Source: Tateyamaria sp947503385
GTDB taxonomy: Bacteria > Pseudomonadota > Alphaproteobacteria > Rhodobacterales > Rhodobacteraceae
Length of the DNA stretch: 64,000 bases
Direction of reading: 5' to 3'
Assembly (NCBI RefSeq): GCF_051195235.1
Contig: NZ_JBNFZM010000001.1
Coordinates: forward strand, 1-64,000
The translations under genes were made by a program, and so were the position numbers. The notes under the pieces are model-generated. The model worked only from the letters and a program-made list of their open reading frames with translations, made no database searches and had not been told where the DNA came from. This document shows positions 23,988-32,304 of the stretch, in pieces. Positions within the stretch are counted from its first letter, which is position 1. Every line of letters begins with the position of its first letter.

Positions 23988-25198
23988 CGCTGCATCTTGA
24001 GCGACAGCAGCCCGGCGAGCCCGGTCAGCGCCACCAACGCCCAGACCGCAGCGCCCCACCCGGCCATCGAAAACACCTGTCCGATGACAAATGCCCCGGC
24101 AATGCCGCCAAGGTAATAGCTGGCAAGGTATAGGCCGTTGGCGGCGGCGTGATCATGGGTCGCTGTGCGGCCCACGTACCCAGTGGCCACGGATTGAGCG
24201 AAAAACAGCCCCGCCCCGACCATCGCCAGACCCGCGAGAAAAGGCACAAGGCTGTGCGTCAAAAGCAGCAGCAAACCCAGCAGGGACACGGCAATCGACC
24301 CGTGAAAGCTGACCCGCGCGCCGAACCGTTTGACCGATGCCGCAGCAAGCGGCGTGGTCAGGATCGCCGGGGCAAACACAAAGTACACCAATCCGATCAT
24401 CGTCTGCGGCAGGGCAAAGGGGGCTTCGCTCAGGATGAAATTGGCATAGGTAAATGTCGCCACAAAAACGAAGAGCAAGATGAACCCGATGCCCACCATC
24501 GCCACAAGGCGCGGATTGGTCAGGTGATCCTTCCATGCTTCGATGACGGACCCTGCGTCCTTGGGCTGCCGCCCATGACTGTCCCGCGCCCCGATGTAGA
24601 GATACGCCGCCACGGCTCCGGCAAGGTTCAACGCGGCAAAGCCATAAAAGCTTTCTGCAAGCCCCAGATTGCCCGCCAGTTCCGATGCGAGCAAACGGCC
24701 AAAGAGGTTCGAGGCGACGTTGCCCGTAATATAGGCCGCCATGGCCCCCCCCACAGCCGTGATGGAACATTCTTCGCTCAGGTAAGTCAGTGTGAGCGTG
24801 AATGCCGCCGACATGCATACGCCCTGCGCCACCCGTAACAGCGTAAAGGTTGTCAGATCATCCGTATGCGCCAGCAGGATCGTGGGAATACAGAGCAGCG
24901 CAAGACACATCCATATGCCGCGTTTGCGGTCGATCTTGCGCGCGAAGATGGCAACGACGAGGCTGGCAAAGGCCATTCCAATGGTCGAGGCATTCACGGC
25001 AAACCCCATCGCCGCAGGCGTCACGCCGTAGGTTTCGACCAATGTGGGCAGCAGTGCCTGCGAGCCAAACAAATCGATCAGAGTCAGGAATGCAATCAGC
25101 GCGATCATGCTTGACCGGCGGATCACCATTTGGCGATCCTCGGGCGATTTTTCGGCCAGTTCCCGGGCCATTCCGGTCATCTGCGCTGCGGTGGACAT
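23984..25198 (-). CDS. Major facilitator superfamily transporter
   Basis: 404 residues with twelve predicted membrane helices. Between helices 2 and 3 lies the MFS motif A-like FARKIDRKRGIW. The start at 25198 (MSTAAQMTGMARELAE) follows the cupin stop by 4 bases. Residues about 190-205 and the central loop IGARDSHGRQPKDAGSV separate the two six-helix halves. Last gene of the bdhA operon; it may export or import a hydroxyacid or related metabolite, which is inference from context. Confidence 0.88.
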   Translation of the reverse strand: MSTAAQMTGMARELAEKSPEDRQMVIRRSSMIALIAFLTLIDLFGSQALLPTLVETYGVTPAAMGFAVNASTIGMAFASLVVAIFARKIDRKRGIWMCLALLCIPTILLAHTDDLTTFTLLRVAQGVCMSAAFTLTLTYLSEECSITAVGGAMAAYITGNVASNLFGRLLASELAGNLGLAESFYGFAALNLAGAVAAYLYIGARDSHGRQPKDAGSVIEAWKDHLTNPRLVAMVGIGFILLFVFVATFTYANFILSEAPFALPQTMIGLVYFVFAPAILTTPLAAASVKRFGARVSFHGSIAVSLLGLLLLLTHSLVPFLAGLAMVGAGLFFAQSVATGYVGRTATHDHAAANGLYLASYYLGGIAGAFVIGQVFSMAGWGAAVWALVALTGLAGLLSLKMQR

Positions 25199-25202
25199 GG
25201 GC

Positions 25203-26078
25203 CTAGTCTCCGCTGTGATGCGCCAGAACACCGACCTGCGTCACGCCTTCGGTCTCACTCAGAGGTTCTACAACGCCAAAGAACAATTCGGCAGGAACTT
25301 TACCTGTGTTCTCCCAATAGGCCTGCGCGCCACCGCCCAGATGCGCGCCGTTTTCTGCGGCCAGTGTAACCGGCGCATCGGCGTCTGACCGATGCTCGGA
25401 CACGGCACCCTTCCAGACCCAGACCTGCAACGGCTCGCCCGCCGCAACAAAGCTGGGCAGGACACCGCCCGGTTCGATCACGGCGCGGTACGTGGAAAGG
25501 GCGAGGCCATCGCCCTTTTCGCCACCATAATGCGCCTCAATGTCGACGACACCCAGCAATTCCAGAACCGCACCCTTTTGCGCTGGCTGGTCAAAGGTTT
25601 GCGGGATCGGCGTTTTGGCCACCTCCGGTGTGCCGCGCGCCTTGAACACGTCAAAGGCGATCAGACGCACATCTTCGGGCCCCTCGTTCAGCCACCAGTG
25701 GGTCACATCGCCTTCTTCGAGGCTCAGACCGCCTGCGCTGTGCAGCAAGCGGTCGTCCGCGTCACTGCGATATTCGTAAATCTCACCCGTCAGGGTAAAT
25801 ACGATGGCAGGGCGGTCTGCGTGGCTGTGGATCGGCACGATCCCCATATCGCCCGAAATGGTCCATGACCGGGTGCGCAGGTTGTAGCCTGCAATCTGGC
25901 CCAGCCCTTCGTCGGCCAGGGGCGCATTGGCGATCGCAACGTTCGAGATATTGTTGGCCCCCGAAGGTCCCTCCAGCCCGTTCAGAACGCGGGTTTTTAC
26001 ATCGCTCAGTTCAAAGGCAATAGCGGTCGTTCCGAGCGCCGCGATAGCGAGCCCGAGTGCGACGGTCCGAATGTTCAT
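25203..26078 (-). CDS. Exported bicupin protein
   Basis: 291 residues. A signal peptide (MNIRTVALGLAIAALGTTAIA, cleavage near residue 21) directs it to the periplasm. Two cupin barrels follow: the first has PIHSHADRPAIVFTLTGEIYEY with the metal-type His pair, the second has GGVLPSFVAAGEPLQVWVWKGAV where the His residues are not conserved. Function unknown. It is coupled between the patatin and MFS genes by 4-base gaps. Confidence 0.75.
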   Translation of the reverse strand: MNIRTVALGLAIAALGTTAIAFELSDVKTRVLNGLEGPSGANNISNVAIANAPLADEGLGQIAGYNLRTRSWTISGDMGIVPIHSHADRPAIVFTLTGEIYEYRSDADDRLLHSAGGLSLEEGDVTHWWLNEGPEDVRLIAFDVFKARGTPEVAKTPIPQTFDQPAQKGAVLELLGVVDIEAHYGGEKGDGLALSTYRAVIEPGGVLPSFVAAGEPLQVWVWKGAVSEHRSDADAPVTLAAENGAHLGGGAQAYWENTGKVPAELFFGVVEPLSETEGVTQVGVLAHHSGD

Positions 26079-26082
26079 GGGA

Positions 26083-27177
26083 TCATCCCTTTCTGGATTT
26101 CAACTCGACGACGTTGGCCTTGTGCGGCGCGCCGAAGTCATCAAACATCGCACGCAGATCAAGCGTGCTTTCTTCTTCGATCTTGTCGAAATTCTGGGTC
26201 AGCCAACGGTCTGCATGATCGCGGCCCAAGTCGCGGAGGTGTTCAAGGAACGCCCATTCCGAATTCAGCTTGGACGATGCATCCAGCGCCAGCATGTCGT
26301 CACACCCGTCGATCATATGCAGGTTCATCACACGGTATTCCTGATCCGACAGCGCCCCGTCATCGATCAGCCGGTGGATCAGGTCGATGGTGCGCAAATC
26401 GCGCAGCAATGAACCGTTGAACGTGATCTCGTTCACTCGGTTCTGAATGTCACGCGCACGGCGCGGTGTGCCCTGGCGCAACAGCGGGTTGATCTGCACG
26501 ATCACGATATCGGCGGACGGCGAGTGGTCGATGAAGGGAAACAACACCGGATTGCCCATGAACCCGCCGTCCCAATAGGGTACGCCGTCGATTTCCACCG
26601 CCTTGAACATCGTGGGCAAGCAAGCCGAGGCCATGACGACGTCCAGCGTCACTTCCTCGCGGTGGAACACGCGGGCGCGTCCGGTCTCTACGTTGGTGGC
26701 CGAGATATAAAGGCCCATGTCGCTGCATCCCGCGACCTTGTCAAAGTCGATGAACTCGCAGACAACATCGCGCAACGGGTTAAAGCCCAGAGGGTTCAGG
26801 TCGTAGGGCGATGCCATGCGGCTGAGCAGGTCGGACATCAGGTACGCGGGTGACGCGTCCAGTGACCAAGACCCCGCCCACTTGTCCAAAGGCGTGCGTT
26901 TGATCGGGCTGGCCTGCCCTGCGATGCTGACCGCGTTCCAAAAGTCCTTGAGCGCGAGCCGCGCGCCAGCGGCCCCGCCATCATACATGCCTTGCGTGGC
27001 GACAACGGCATTCATGGCCCCAGCAGAGGTGCCGCTGATCGCCTCGATCCACAGCCGGTCCTCTTCGAACATCCGGTCGAGCACGCCCCAAGTGAAGGCC
27101 CCGTGCGAGCCCCCGCCCTGCAGGGCGAGGTTCACTGATTTCTCGTGGCGTTTGCCACGGCCTTCTGCCTTGGACAT
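26083..27177 (-). CDS. Patatin-like phospholipase
   Basis: 364 residues. The patatin catalytic set is complete: oxyanion hole GGGSHG (21-26), nucleophile Ser51 in GTSAG, and catalytic Asp203 in DGG. There is no signal peptide. AGGAG precedes the ATG at 27177. It follows bdhA by 29 bases. In Rhizobiales and Rhodobacteraceae this gene type is regularly paired with 3-hydroxybutyrate dehydrogenase, suggesting a part in polyhydroxybutyrate or lipid turnover. Confidence 0.92.
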   Translation of the reverse strand: MSKAEGRGKRHEKSVNLALQGGGSHGAFTWGVLDRMFEEDRLWIEAISGTSAGAMNAVVATQGMYDGGAAGARLALKDFWNAVSIAGQASPIKRTPLDKWAGSWSLDASPAYLMSDLLSRMASPYDLNPLGFNPLRDVVCEFIDFDKVAGCSDMGLYISATNVETGRARVFHREEVTLDVVMASACLPTMFKAVEIDGVPYWDGGFMGNPVLFPFIDHSPSADIVIVQINPLLRQGTPRRARDIQNRVNEITFNGSLLRDLRTIDLIHRLIDDGALSDQEYRVMNLHMIDGCDDMLALDASSKLNSEWAFLEHLRDLGRDHADRWLTQNFDKIEEESTLDLRAMFDDFGAPHKANVVELKSRKG

Positions 27178-27206
27178 GTGTGCTCTCCTGGCTGTGTGTA
27201 TTGCGG

Positions 27207-27983
27207 CTACTGCGCGGTCCAGCCGCCATCCACCGGCAAAGACGTGCCGGTGATGGATGCTGCTGCGTCGCTTGCCAAAAAGACGCAAAGCGCGCCCAGC
27301 TGTTCTGTTGTGACAAATTCCTTGGTCGGCTGTGCGGCCAGCAACACGTCGCGCTTCACCTCTTCCTCGGTGATGCCGCGCGCTTTGGCTGTGTCGGGGA
27401 TCTGCCCCTCGACCAGCGGCGTCAGGACGTAGCCGGGGCAGACCGCGTTCACGGTCACGCCGTGTTGTGCGGCCTCCAGTGCGATGGTCTTGGTCAGGCC
27501 GACAATGCCGTGTTTGGCCGCCACGTAAGCCGATTTGAATGGCGACGCGACAAGACCGTGTGCCGAGGACACGTTGATGATCCGGCCAAATCCGCGCGCC
27601 TTCATGCCCGGCAGGGCGGCGCGGATGGTGTGAAAGGAAGAACTGAGGTTGATCGCGATGATCGCATCCCATTTTTCGATTGGAAACTCTTCGATGGGCG
27701 ATACGAACTGAATGCCTGCGTTATTCACCAGCACGTCCACTGCGCCCAGATCCGTCTCGGTCTGCGCCACAAGGTCAGCAATCTGGTCAGGCTTGGTCAT
27801 ATCGGCGCCGTGATAGGCCACAGTTCCCTCCGCCTTGGCGTCTAGTTCTGCGCGCGTCGCCTCGATCTCGTCCGCGTCGCCAAACCCGTTCAGCGTCACG
27901 TTGAACCCTTGGGCCGCGTAGGCTTCGGCGATGCCGAGCCCGATGCCACTGGTGGAGCCAGTGATAATGGCGGTGCGTGTCAT
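27207..27983 (-). CDS. bdhA: 3-hydroxybutyrate dehydrogenase
   Basis: 258-residue classical short-chain dehydrogenase. NAD loop TGSTSGIGLGIAEAYA, NNAG motif, catalytic Ser in INVSSAHGL and the YxxxK motif YVAAK; the PGYVLTPLVEGQIPDTAKARGI stretch is characteristic of BdhA. It oxidises (R)-3-hydroxybutyrate to acetoacetate with NAD in the cytoplasm. First gene of the four-gene operon bdhA-patatin-cupin-MFS. Confidence 0.93.
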   Translation of the reverse strand: MTRTAIITGSTSGIGLGIAEAYAAQGFNVTLNGFGDADEIEATRAELDAKAEGTVAYHGADMTKPDQIADLVAQTETDLGAVDVLVNNAGIQFVSPIEEFPIEKWDAIIAINLSSSFHTIRAALPGMKARGFGRIINVSSAHGLVASPFKSAYVAAKHGIVGLTKTIALEAAQHGVTVNAVCPGYVLTPLVEGQIPDTAKARGITEEEVKRDVLLAAQPTKEFVTTEQLGALCVFLASDAAASITGTSLPVDGGWTAQ

Positions 27984-28180
27984 GGTCTTTCCCTCTTGTC
28001 TTGATCGCAGCAACGCGGGCTGCGTGTGACCAGAGGTAGAGCCTGAAGGTAACGGCCACAATGCTGCACCGCCGCAAATCGCCTGCACGTGAGGATCAAC
28101 GACACTTGTTTCAGCATTCTTGCCCGAATCCGGCGGAAATCCTCCGGTTTGTGGCCCGTTGGGTGGTCTTTGTTACAAGA

Positions 28181-28483
28181 TCATGCCGGGTTCCGGTCCA
28201 CCTGATCAAAGGTCACGAGCGTTTTTCCAACCACCATCTGGGGTGTTGCCGCATCCAGTGCTTTGAAATGCGGCGTCTTCAAGTGGGCATCAAAGGCCGC
28301 GCGGTCGGTGTAAATCTCATACAAAAATACAGTATCGGGTTGATCGCCATCCGTGCAGACGTCGAATTGCAAACATCCCGGCTCGTCCCGAACAGAGGCA
28401 AGGGCATTGTTACGCATGAGGGGTAAAAACGCCTGCATCTGCCCCGGCACGATCCGAAACGTCACTGTCACCACATAGGCCAT
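28181..28483 (-). CDS. Antibiotic biosynthesis monooxygenase (ABM)-fold protein
   Basis: 100 residues. VVTVTFRIVPGQMQAFLPLMRNNALASVRDEPGCLQFDVCTD and FLYEIYTDRAAFDAHLKTPHF are the classic ABM dimeric barrel motifs, shared with YgiN quinol monooxygenase and LsrG. Start at 28483 is the ATG nearest the divergent gene. Divergent from the Gfo/Idh/MocA gene. Substrate unknown. Confidence 0.85.
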   Translation of the reverse strand: MAYVVTVTFRIVPGQMQAFLPLMRNNALASVRDEPGCLQFDVCTDGDQPDTVFLYEIYTDRAAFDAHLKTPHFKALDAATPQMVVGKTLVTFDQVDRNPA

Positions 28484-28564
28484 GGTTTTCCCCCGTTTTG
28501 CGCTTTGTCCCACGCCACCGTATAGGAGACGGGCAGCACCTCAATCCACGATTTGGACCATGCC

Positions 28565-29581
28565 ATGACCATTCGCGTTGCCTGCGTCGGCGCAGGCTAT
28601 TTCAGCCAGTTTCACTTTGGCAGTTGGGCGCGGATGAAGAATGTCGCAGTTGTGGGTGCCTGTGATCAAAACATTGAACGCGCCGCGGCCACCGGCGTGC
28701 CCGCATTTGGGGACTTGGGCACGATGCTGGATTCGACAACGCCTGATCTGCTCGACATCATCCTGCCGCCGCCCGCCCATGCCGAAACTGTCCGCGCCGC
28801 CCTTGCTGCGGGCATCAAGTGGATCATCTGCCAGAAACCGTTTTGTACGGACATGGCGCAAGCGCAGGTCATCACAGCAGAAGCCGAGGCGGCAGGTGCG
28901 ACGCTTGTCATTCACGAGAACTTTCGCTTTCAACCGTGGTATCGCGCCATCAAGGCCGAGATTGACACAGGCGCTGTTGGCAAGGTCTTGAATGCGACCT
29001 TTCGTCTGCGGCCCGGCGACGGGCAAGGCCCACGCGCCTATCTGGACCGGCAGCCCTATTTCCAGCAGATGCCGCGTTTTTTGATCCATGAGACTGCGGT
29101 GCACTGGATCGACACCTTCCAATACCTTTTTGGGCCGACGGACAGTGTCTATGCCGATCTGCGTCGCATCAACCCGGTGATCGCAGGCGAAGACGCAGGT
29201 CACGTCATTTTCGATCACGGTTCGGGGGTACGGGCGCTTTTTGATGGCAACCGCTTGCTGGATCACGCCGCCGATAACACGCGCCGTACCATGGGTGAGG
29301 CGCTGATCGAAGGGACGGGCGGAGTGCTCACCCTGACTGGCGATGGACAGGTGATGCGCCGTGCTTTTGGCGGCAGCAAGACGGTCGAGGTGCTGGCCCC
29401 GGACACATGGGATGGATTTGGCGGCGATTGCGTCCATGCGCTCAACACCCATGTGGTTGCAGCCATGCAGGGCGCGGGCACGGTCGAGAATCTCGCGCGC
29501 GACTACCTGTCGGTGATTGCGGTCAAGGACGCCATCTATCGCTCTACCGACGCAGGCCAGCGTGTGACTGTCACCGCCTGA
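28565..29581 (+). CDS. Gfo/Idh/MocA-family oxidoreductase
   Basis: 338 residues. NAD(P)-binding Rossmann start RVACVGAGYFSQFHFG, the conserved EKP position is replaced by QKPF in WIICQKPFCTDM, and the C-terminal alpha/beta domain has the LIHETAVHWIDTFQYLFG segment with the catalytic-type His. Enzymes of this family oxidise or reduce sugar and inositol derivatives. It stops 1 base from the convergent LacI stop and probably belongs to the sugar locus. The in-frame TTG at 28553 is a less likely start. Confidence 0.88.
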   Translation: MTIRVACVGAGYFSQFHFGSWARMKNVAVVGACDQNIERAAATGVPAFGDLGTMLDSTTPDLLDIILPPPAHAETVRAALAAGIKWIICQKPFCTDMAQAQVITAEAEAAGATLVIHENFRFQPWYRAIKAEIDTGAVGKVLNATFRLRPGDGQGPRAYLDRQPYFQQMPRFLIHETAVHWIDTFQYLFGPTDSVYADLRRINPVIAGEDAGHVIFDHGSGVRALFDGNRLLDHAADNTRRTMGEALIEGTGGVLTLTGDGQVMRRAFGGSKTVEVLAPDTWDGFGGDCVHALNTHVVAAMQGAGTVENLARDYLSVIAVKDAIYRSTDAGQRVTVTA

Positions 29582-30595
29582 TCACCCGCTGCGCCAGACG
29601 GGTTTGGGTTCATGCAAGGTCTGCAATGTTTCGACTGGCGCGCCGGACACCCGCGCGATCAAGAGCCGCGCCAGTTCCTGACCCGTCGCCACGAGGTCCT
29701 CTCCCAACGTATCAATCTGGGGATAAAGAAGCGGCAGCAATTCGGTCGTTTGACGGCAAATCAGCTCGTAATCGCGACCCAGCCGCAGCCCCTCATCCGC
29801 CATCCCGCCCATCAGCGCGAGCGTGGCCAATTCGTTGTTGCTGATGATTGCGTCGAACCGGTCTGGCCGCGCTGCAAGGCTTTGACCAAAGGCGCGCGCC
29901 GTGTTGGGCGACACAAGAATACCTGTGTCGGTCGCGACCTCTCCTAGGTTGCCGCAGCGCGCCACAGCCCGGTGGAAACCACCGGATATTTTGGCAAAAT
30001 TGGTGGTTCCGTCATCCTCGGCCACCAACAGGAACCGCCGCCGCCCCTTTTCGTGCAAACGCTGTACCGCCAGTTCGACAAACCGCTCCACATGGAAATC
30101 GTGATAGGCGTGGGGCGTGTAGAACTCCGTCCGTCCGTGGCACACAAAGGGAAAGCCCGCATCCGTCAGCAATTGGACACGCGGGTCACGTGCCGTTGTA
30201 TGGGTAAGGATCAGCCCATCCGCCGTGCGGTTCTGCAAGACATAGCGCACAGACGCCTCGGGGTTGGCCGGGTCAAGCTCGGGTATGACATTGAGGTGAA
30301 AGCGCGTATCGCTCAGATGCGCGCCGATGCCTTCGATCATTTGCCGGGTGTAATCAATGGTGTTGTTGGCGGGGGACTGGATCAAGGTCAGCACATTGGT
30401 CTGCCCTGTGCGCAAGCGCACGCCCGCACGGTTTGGCACGTACCCAACCTCTGCTGCGGCTGCCGCGATCTTGTCCCGCGTCTCCTTTTTCAACCGGCTG
30501 CCGTCACGCAGTGACAGCGATACGGTCGACAGACTCAGGCCTGTCAGTTCCGCGATCGTCTTGAGCGTCGGGGGCTTGCGGCGTTGATCGGCCAT
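29582..30595 (-). CDS. LacI-family repressor of the ABC uptake locus
   Basis: 337 residues. The N-terminal HTH reads PTLKTIAELTGLSLSTVSLSLRDGSRLKKETRDKI and is followed by a hinge helix GYVPNRAGVRLRTG; the rest is a periplasmic-binding-like sugar domain. It is divergent from the ABC binding-protein gene with a 276-base spacer containing two LacI-type boxes, so it very likely represses that operon until the transported sugar binds. Confidence 0.93.
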   Translation of the reverse strand: MADQRRKPPTLKTIAELTGLSLSTVSLSLRDGSRLKKETRDKIAAAAAEVGYVPNRAGVRLRTGQTNVLTLIQSPANNTIDYTRQMIEGIGAHLSDTRFHLNVIPELDPANPEASVRYVLQNRTADGLILTHTTARDPRVQLLTDAGFPFVCHGRTEFYTPHAYHDFHVERFVELAVQRLHEKGRRRFLLVAEDDGTTNFAKISGGFHRAVARCGNLGEVATDTGILVSPNTARAFGQSLAARPDRFDAIISNNELATLALMGGMADEGLRLGRDYELICRQTTELLPLLYPQIDTLGEDLVATGQELARLLIARVSGAPVETLQTLHEPKPVWRSG

Positions 30596-30668
30596 GTGCG
30601 CGTAACGGGTCCGGTTTCAGGATGTGCAGATGGTACATGCCACACTTTCCGGCACAAGAGCGAATCAA

Positions 30669-30682
30669 TTGTATCGTTGCAA
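30669..30682. promoter_or_regulatory. LacI operator 1 (upstream)
   Basis: TTGTATCGTTGCAA: arms TTGTA/TGCAA (one mismatch) with the central CG typical of LacI operators. It lies exactly 100 bp upstream of the second copy. A TATAAT (30724-30729) sits between the two. Confidence 0.65.
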
Positions 30683-30768
30683 TCCTGCTGAGTTTCGGAT
30701 TCGCTGCATCGCAGAAATATCCATATAATAGGGGATTTATGGTGGTTTTCGTCTTATCCAAAAATTTG

Positions 30769-30782
30769 TTGCATCGTTGCAA
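30769..30782. promoter_or_regulatory. LacI operator 2 (downstream)
   Basis: TTGCATCGTTGCAA: arms TTGCA/TGCAA with central CG. It lies about 40 bases after the probable -10 element TATAAT (30724-30729) and about 90 before the binding-protein ATG, suitable for blocking transcription, possibly by looping with operator 1. Confidence 0.65.
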
Positions 30783-30871
30783 TTATTCAGCGCACGATAT
30801 GGATGTCTTTAGATCCGGCAGTGACCGGCGCCGTCGGACATCCAATAGATTACGTGAGGGAGGAGAGACTC

Positions 30872-32230
30872 ATGACATTCACCAAAGCCCCTGCAGGGCG
30901 TTTGCTTTTGGGCACGGCGGTTGGCCTTGTGCTGACCGCGTCCGCCGCAATGGCCGACGACATCCGCTTTTGGACCACGGAAGAACAGCCCGAGCGGCTG
31001 GCCAAACAACAAGAAATGGCGGCTGCGTTCGAAAAGGCCACCGGCAATGCCGTTCAGGTTATCCCCGTCTCCGAAACCGATCTGGGCACGCGCACGACAG
31101 CCGCGTTTGCCGCCGGTGATCTGCCGGACGTGATTTACCATCCGTTGCAATACGCACTTCCTTGGGCCGAGGCGGGCATTCTCGACACCGAAGCGGCCAC
31201 CGAAGTGGTCGACAGCCTTGGCCGTGACACGTTCGCCGTGGGTCCGCTGTCCATGGCCGCCTATGACGGCGACATCGCGTCCGTGCCAGTGGACGGCTGG
31301 ACGCAGATGGTGGTCTATCGTGCCGACCTCTTTGCCGAAAAGGGCCTTGAGCCGCCAAACACATTTGCAAATGTGCAGGCCGCGCTGGATGCGCTGCACA
31401 ACCCGCCATCCATGTACGGCTTTGTGGCCGCGACCAAGGTGGACGAGAACTTTATGAGCCAAGTGCTCGAACACGTATTCCTCGCCAACGGCGTGTCGCC
31501 CGTGGGTGCGGATGGGGCGCAGGAACTGGACGTTGAGGCAACCACCGAGGTTCTGGATTTCTACAAGGCCATCGCCAAGGCGTCGCCTCCGGGTGAGCTG
31601 TACTGGAAACAATCGCGCGAACTGTATTTTGCAGGTCAGGCTGCGATGATCATCTGGTCGCCCTTTATCCTTGATGAGCTGGCCGGTCTGCGCGACAGCG
31701 CGGCCCCCACAATCAACGATGACCCGACCACGCGCGAATTGGCGGCGGCCACTGGCATCGTGACCAACTTTGCCGGCCCGTCGAACCCCGACGGAGCGGC
31801 ATGGGGTGACGTTCGGTATTTCGGCATTACATCGGACGCGGACACGGACACCGCGCAGGCCTTTGTCGAATATTCGATGAATGACGGCTATATGCAGACT
31901 CTTTCCATCGCCGCCGAAGGCAAGTTCCCCGTGCGAACCGGCACTGCGGATGAGCCGGGCAAGTTTTCCGCTGCGTGGTCAGAAATTCCTGTGGGCGTAG
32001 ATCGCAAGGCCCCGATGAAGGATCTTTATGCAGCGGAAATGCTGGATGAGATTGTGGGTGGTCTGAAAGTGGCCCAGCGTTGGGGTGTCGCGGAAAACCA
32101 GCTCGCGCTGGCGTCCAAGATGATCAACAGCCAAGCGATCAACCGCATCGTGCGCCAGTACATCGATGATGAGATCGATGCGGCGGCGGCGATTGCAGCC
32201 ATGAACACCGAACTGGCCGCGATCAACTAA
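30872..32230 (+). CDS. ABC transporter sugar-binding protein
   Basis: 452 residues. Signal peptide MTFTKAPAGRLLLGTAVGLVLTASAAMA (cut before DDIRFW, near 28), then a family 1 solute-binding protein: FWTTEEQPERLAKQQEMAAAFEKATG and a mid-domain PVDGWTQMVVYRADLF. It captures the substrate in the periplasm for the two permeases. AGGAGAG precedes the ATG. It is the first gene of the operon; the boxes upstream indicate LacI control. Confidence 0.92.
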   Translation: MTFTKAPAGRLLLGTAVGLVLTASAAMADDIRFWTTEEQPERLAKQQEMAAAFEKATGNAVQVIPVSETDLGTRTTAAFAAGDLPDVIYHPLQYALPWAEAGILDTEAATEVVDSLGRDTFAVGPLSMAAYDGDIASVPVDGWTQMVVYRADLFAEKGLEPPNTFANVQAALDALHNPPSMYGFVAATKVDENFMSQVLEHVFLANGVSPVGADGAQELDVEATTEVLDFYKAIAKASPPGELYWKQSRELYFAGQAAMIIWSPFILDELAGLRDSAAPTINDDPTTRELAAATGIVTNFAGPSNPDGAAWGDVRYFGITSDADTDTAQAFVEYSMNDGYMQTLSIAAEGKFPVRTGTADEPGKFSAAWSEIPVGVDRKAPMKDLYAAEMLDEIVGGLKVAQRWGVAENQLALASKMINSQAINRIVRQYIDDEIDAAAAIAAMNTELAAIN

Positions 32231-32248
32231 ACGCAAACGCGGCAAACA

Positions 32249-32276
32249 AGAGAGGGCGGGTGCGCCTGCCCTCTCT
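32249..32276 (+). promoter_or_regulatory. Stem-loop after the binding-protein gene
   Basis: AGAGAGGGC-g-GG pairs with CC-t-GCCCTCTCT (one G-U) around TGCG, a 12-bp stem 18 bases after the stop, followed by CCTCCTCCTCTTT. Stem-loops here commonly protect the abundant binding-protein mRNA or partly terminate before the permeases. Confidence 0.65.
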
Positions 32277-32304
32277 CCTCCTCCTCTTTGCATCCGAGAC
32301 GCCC

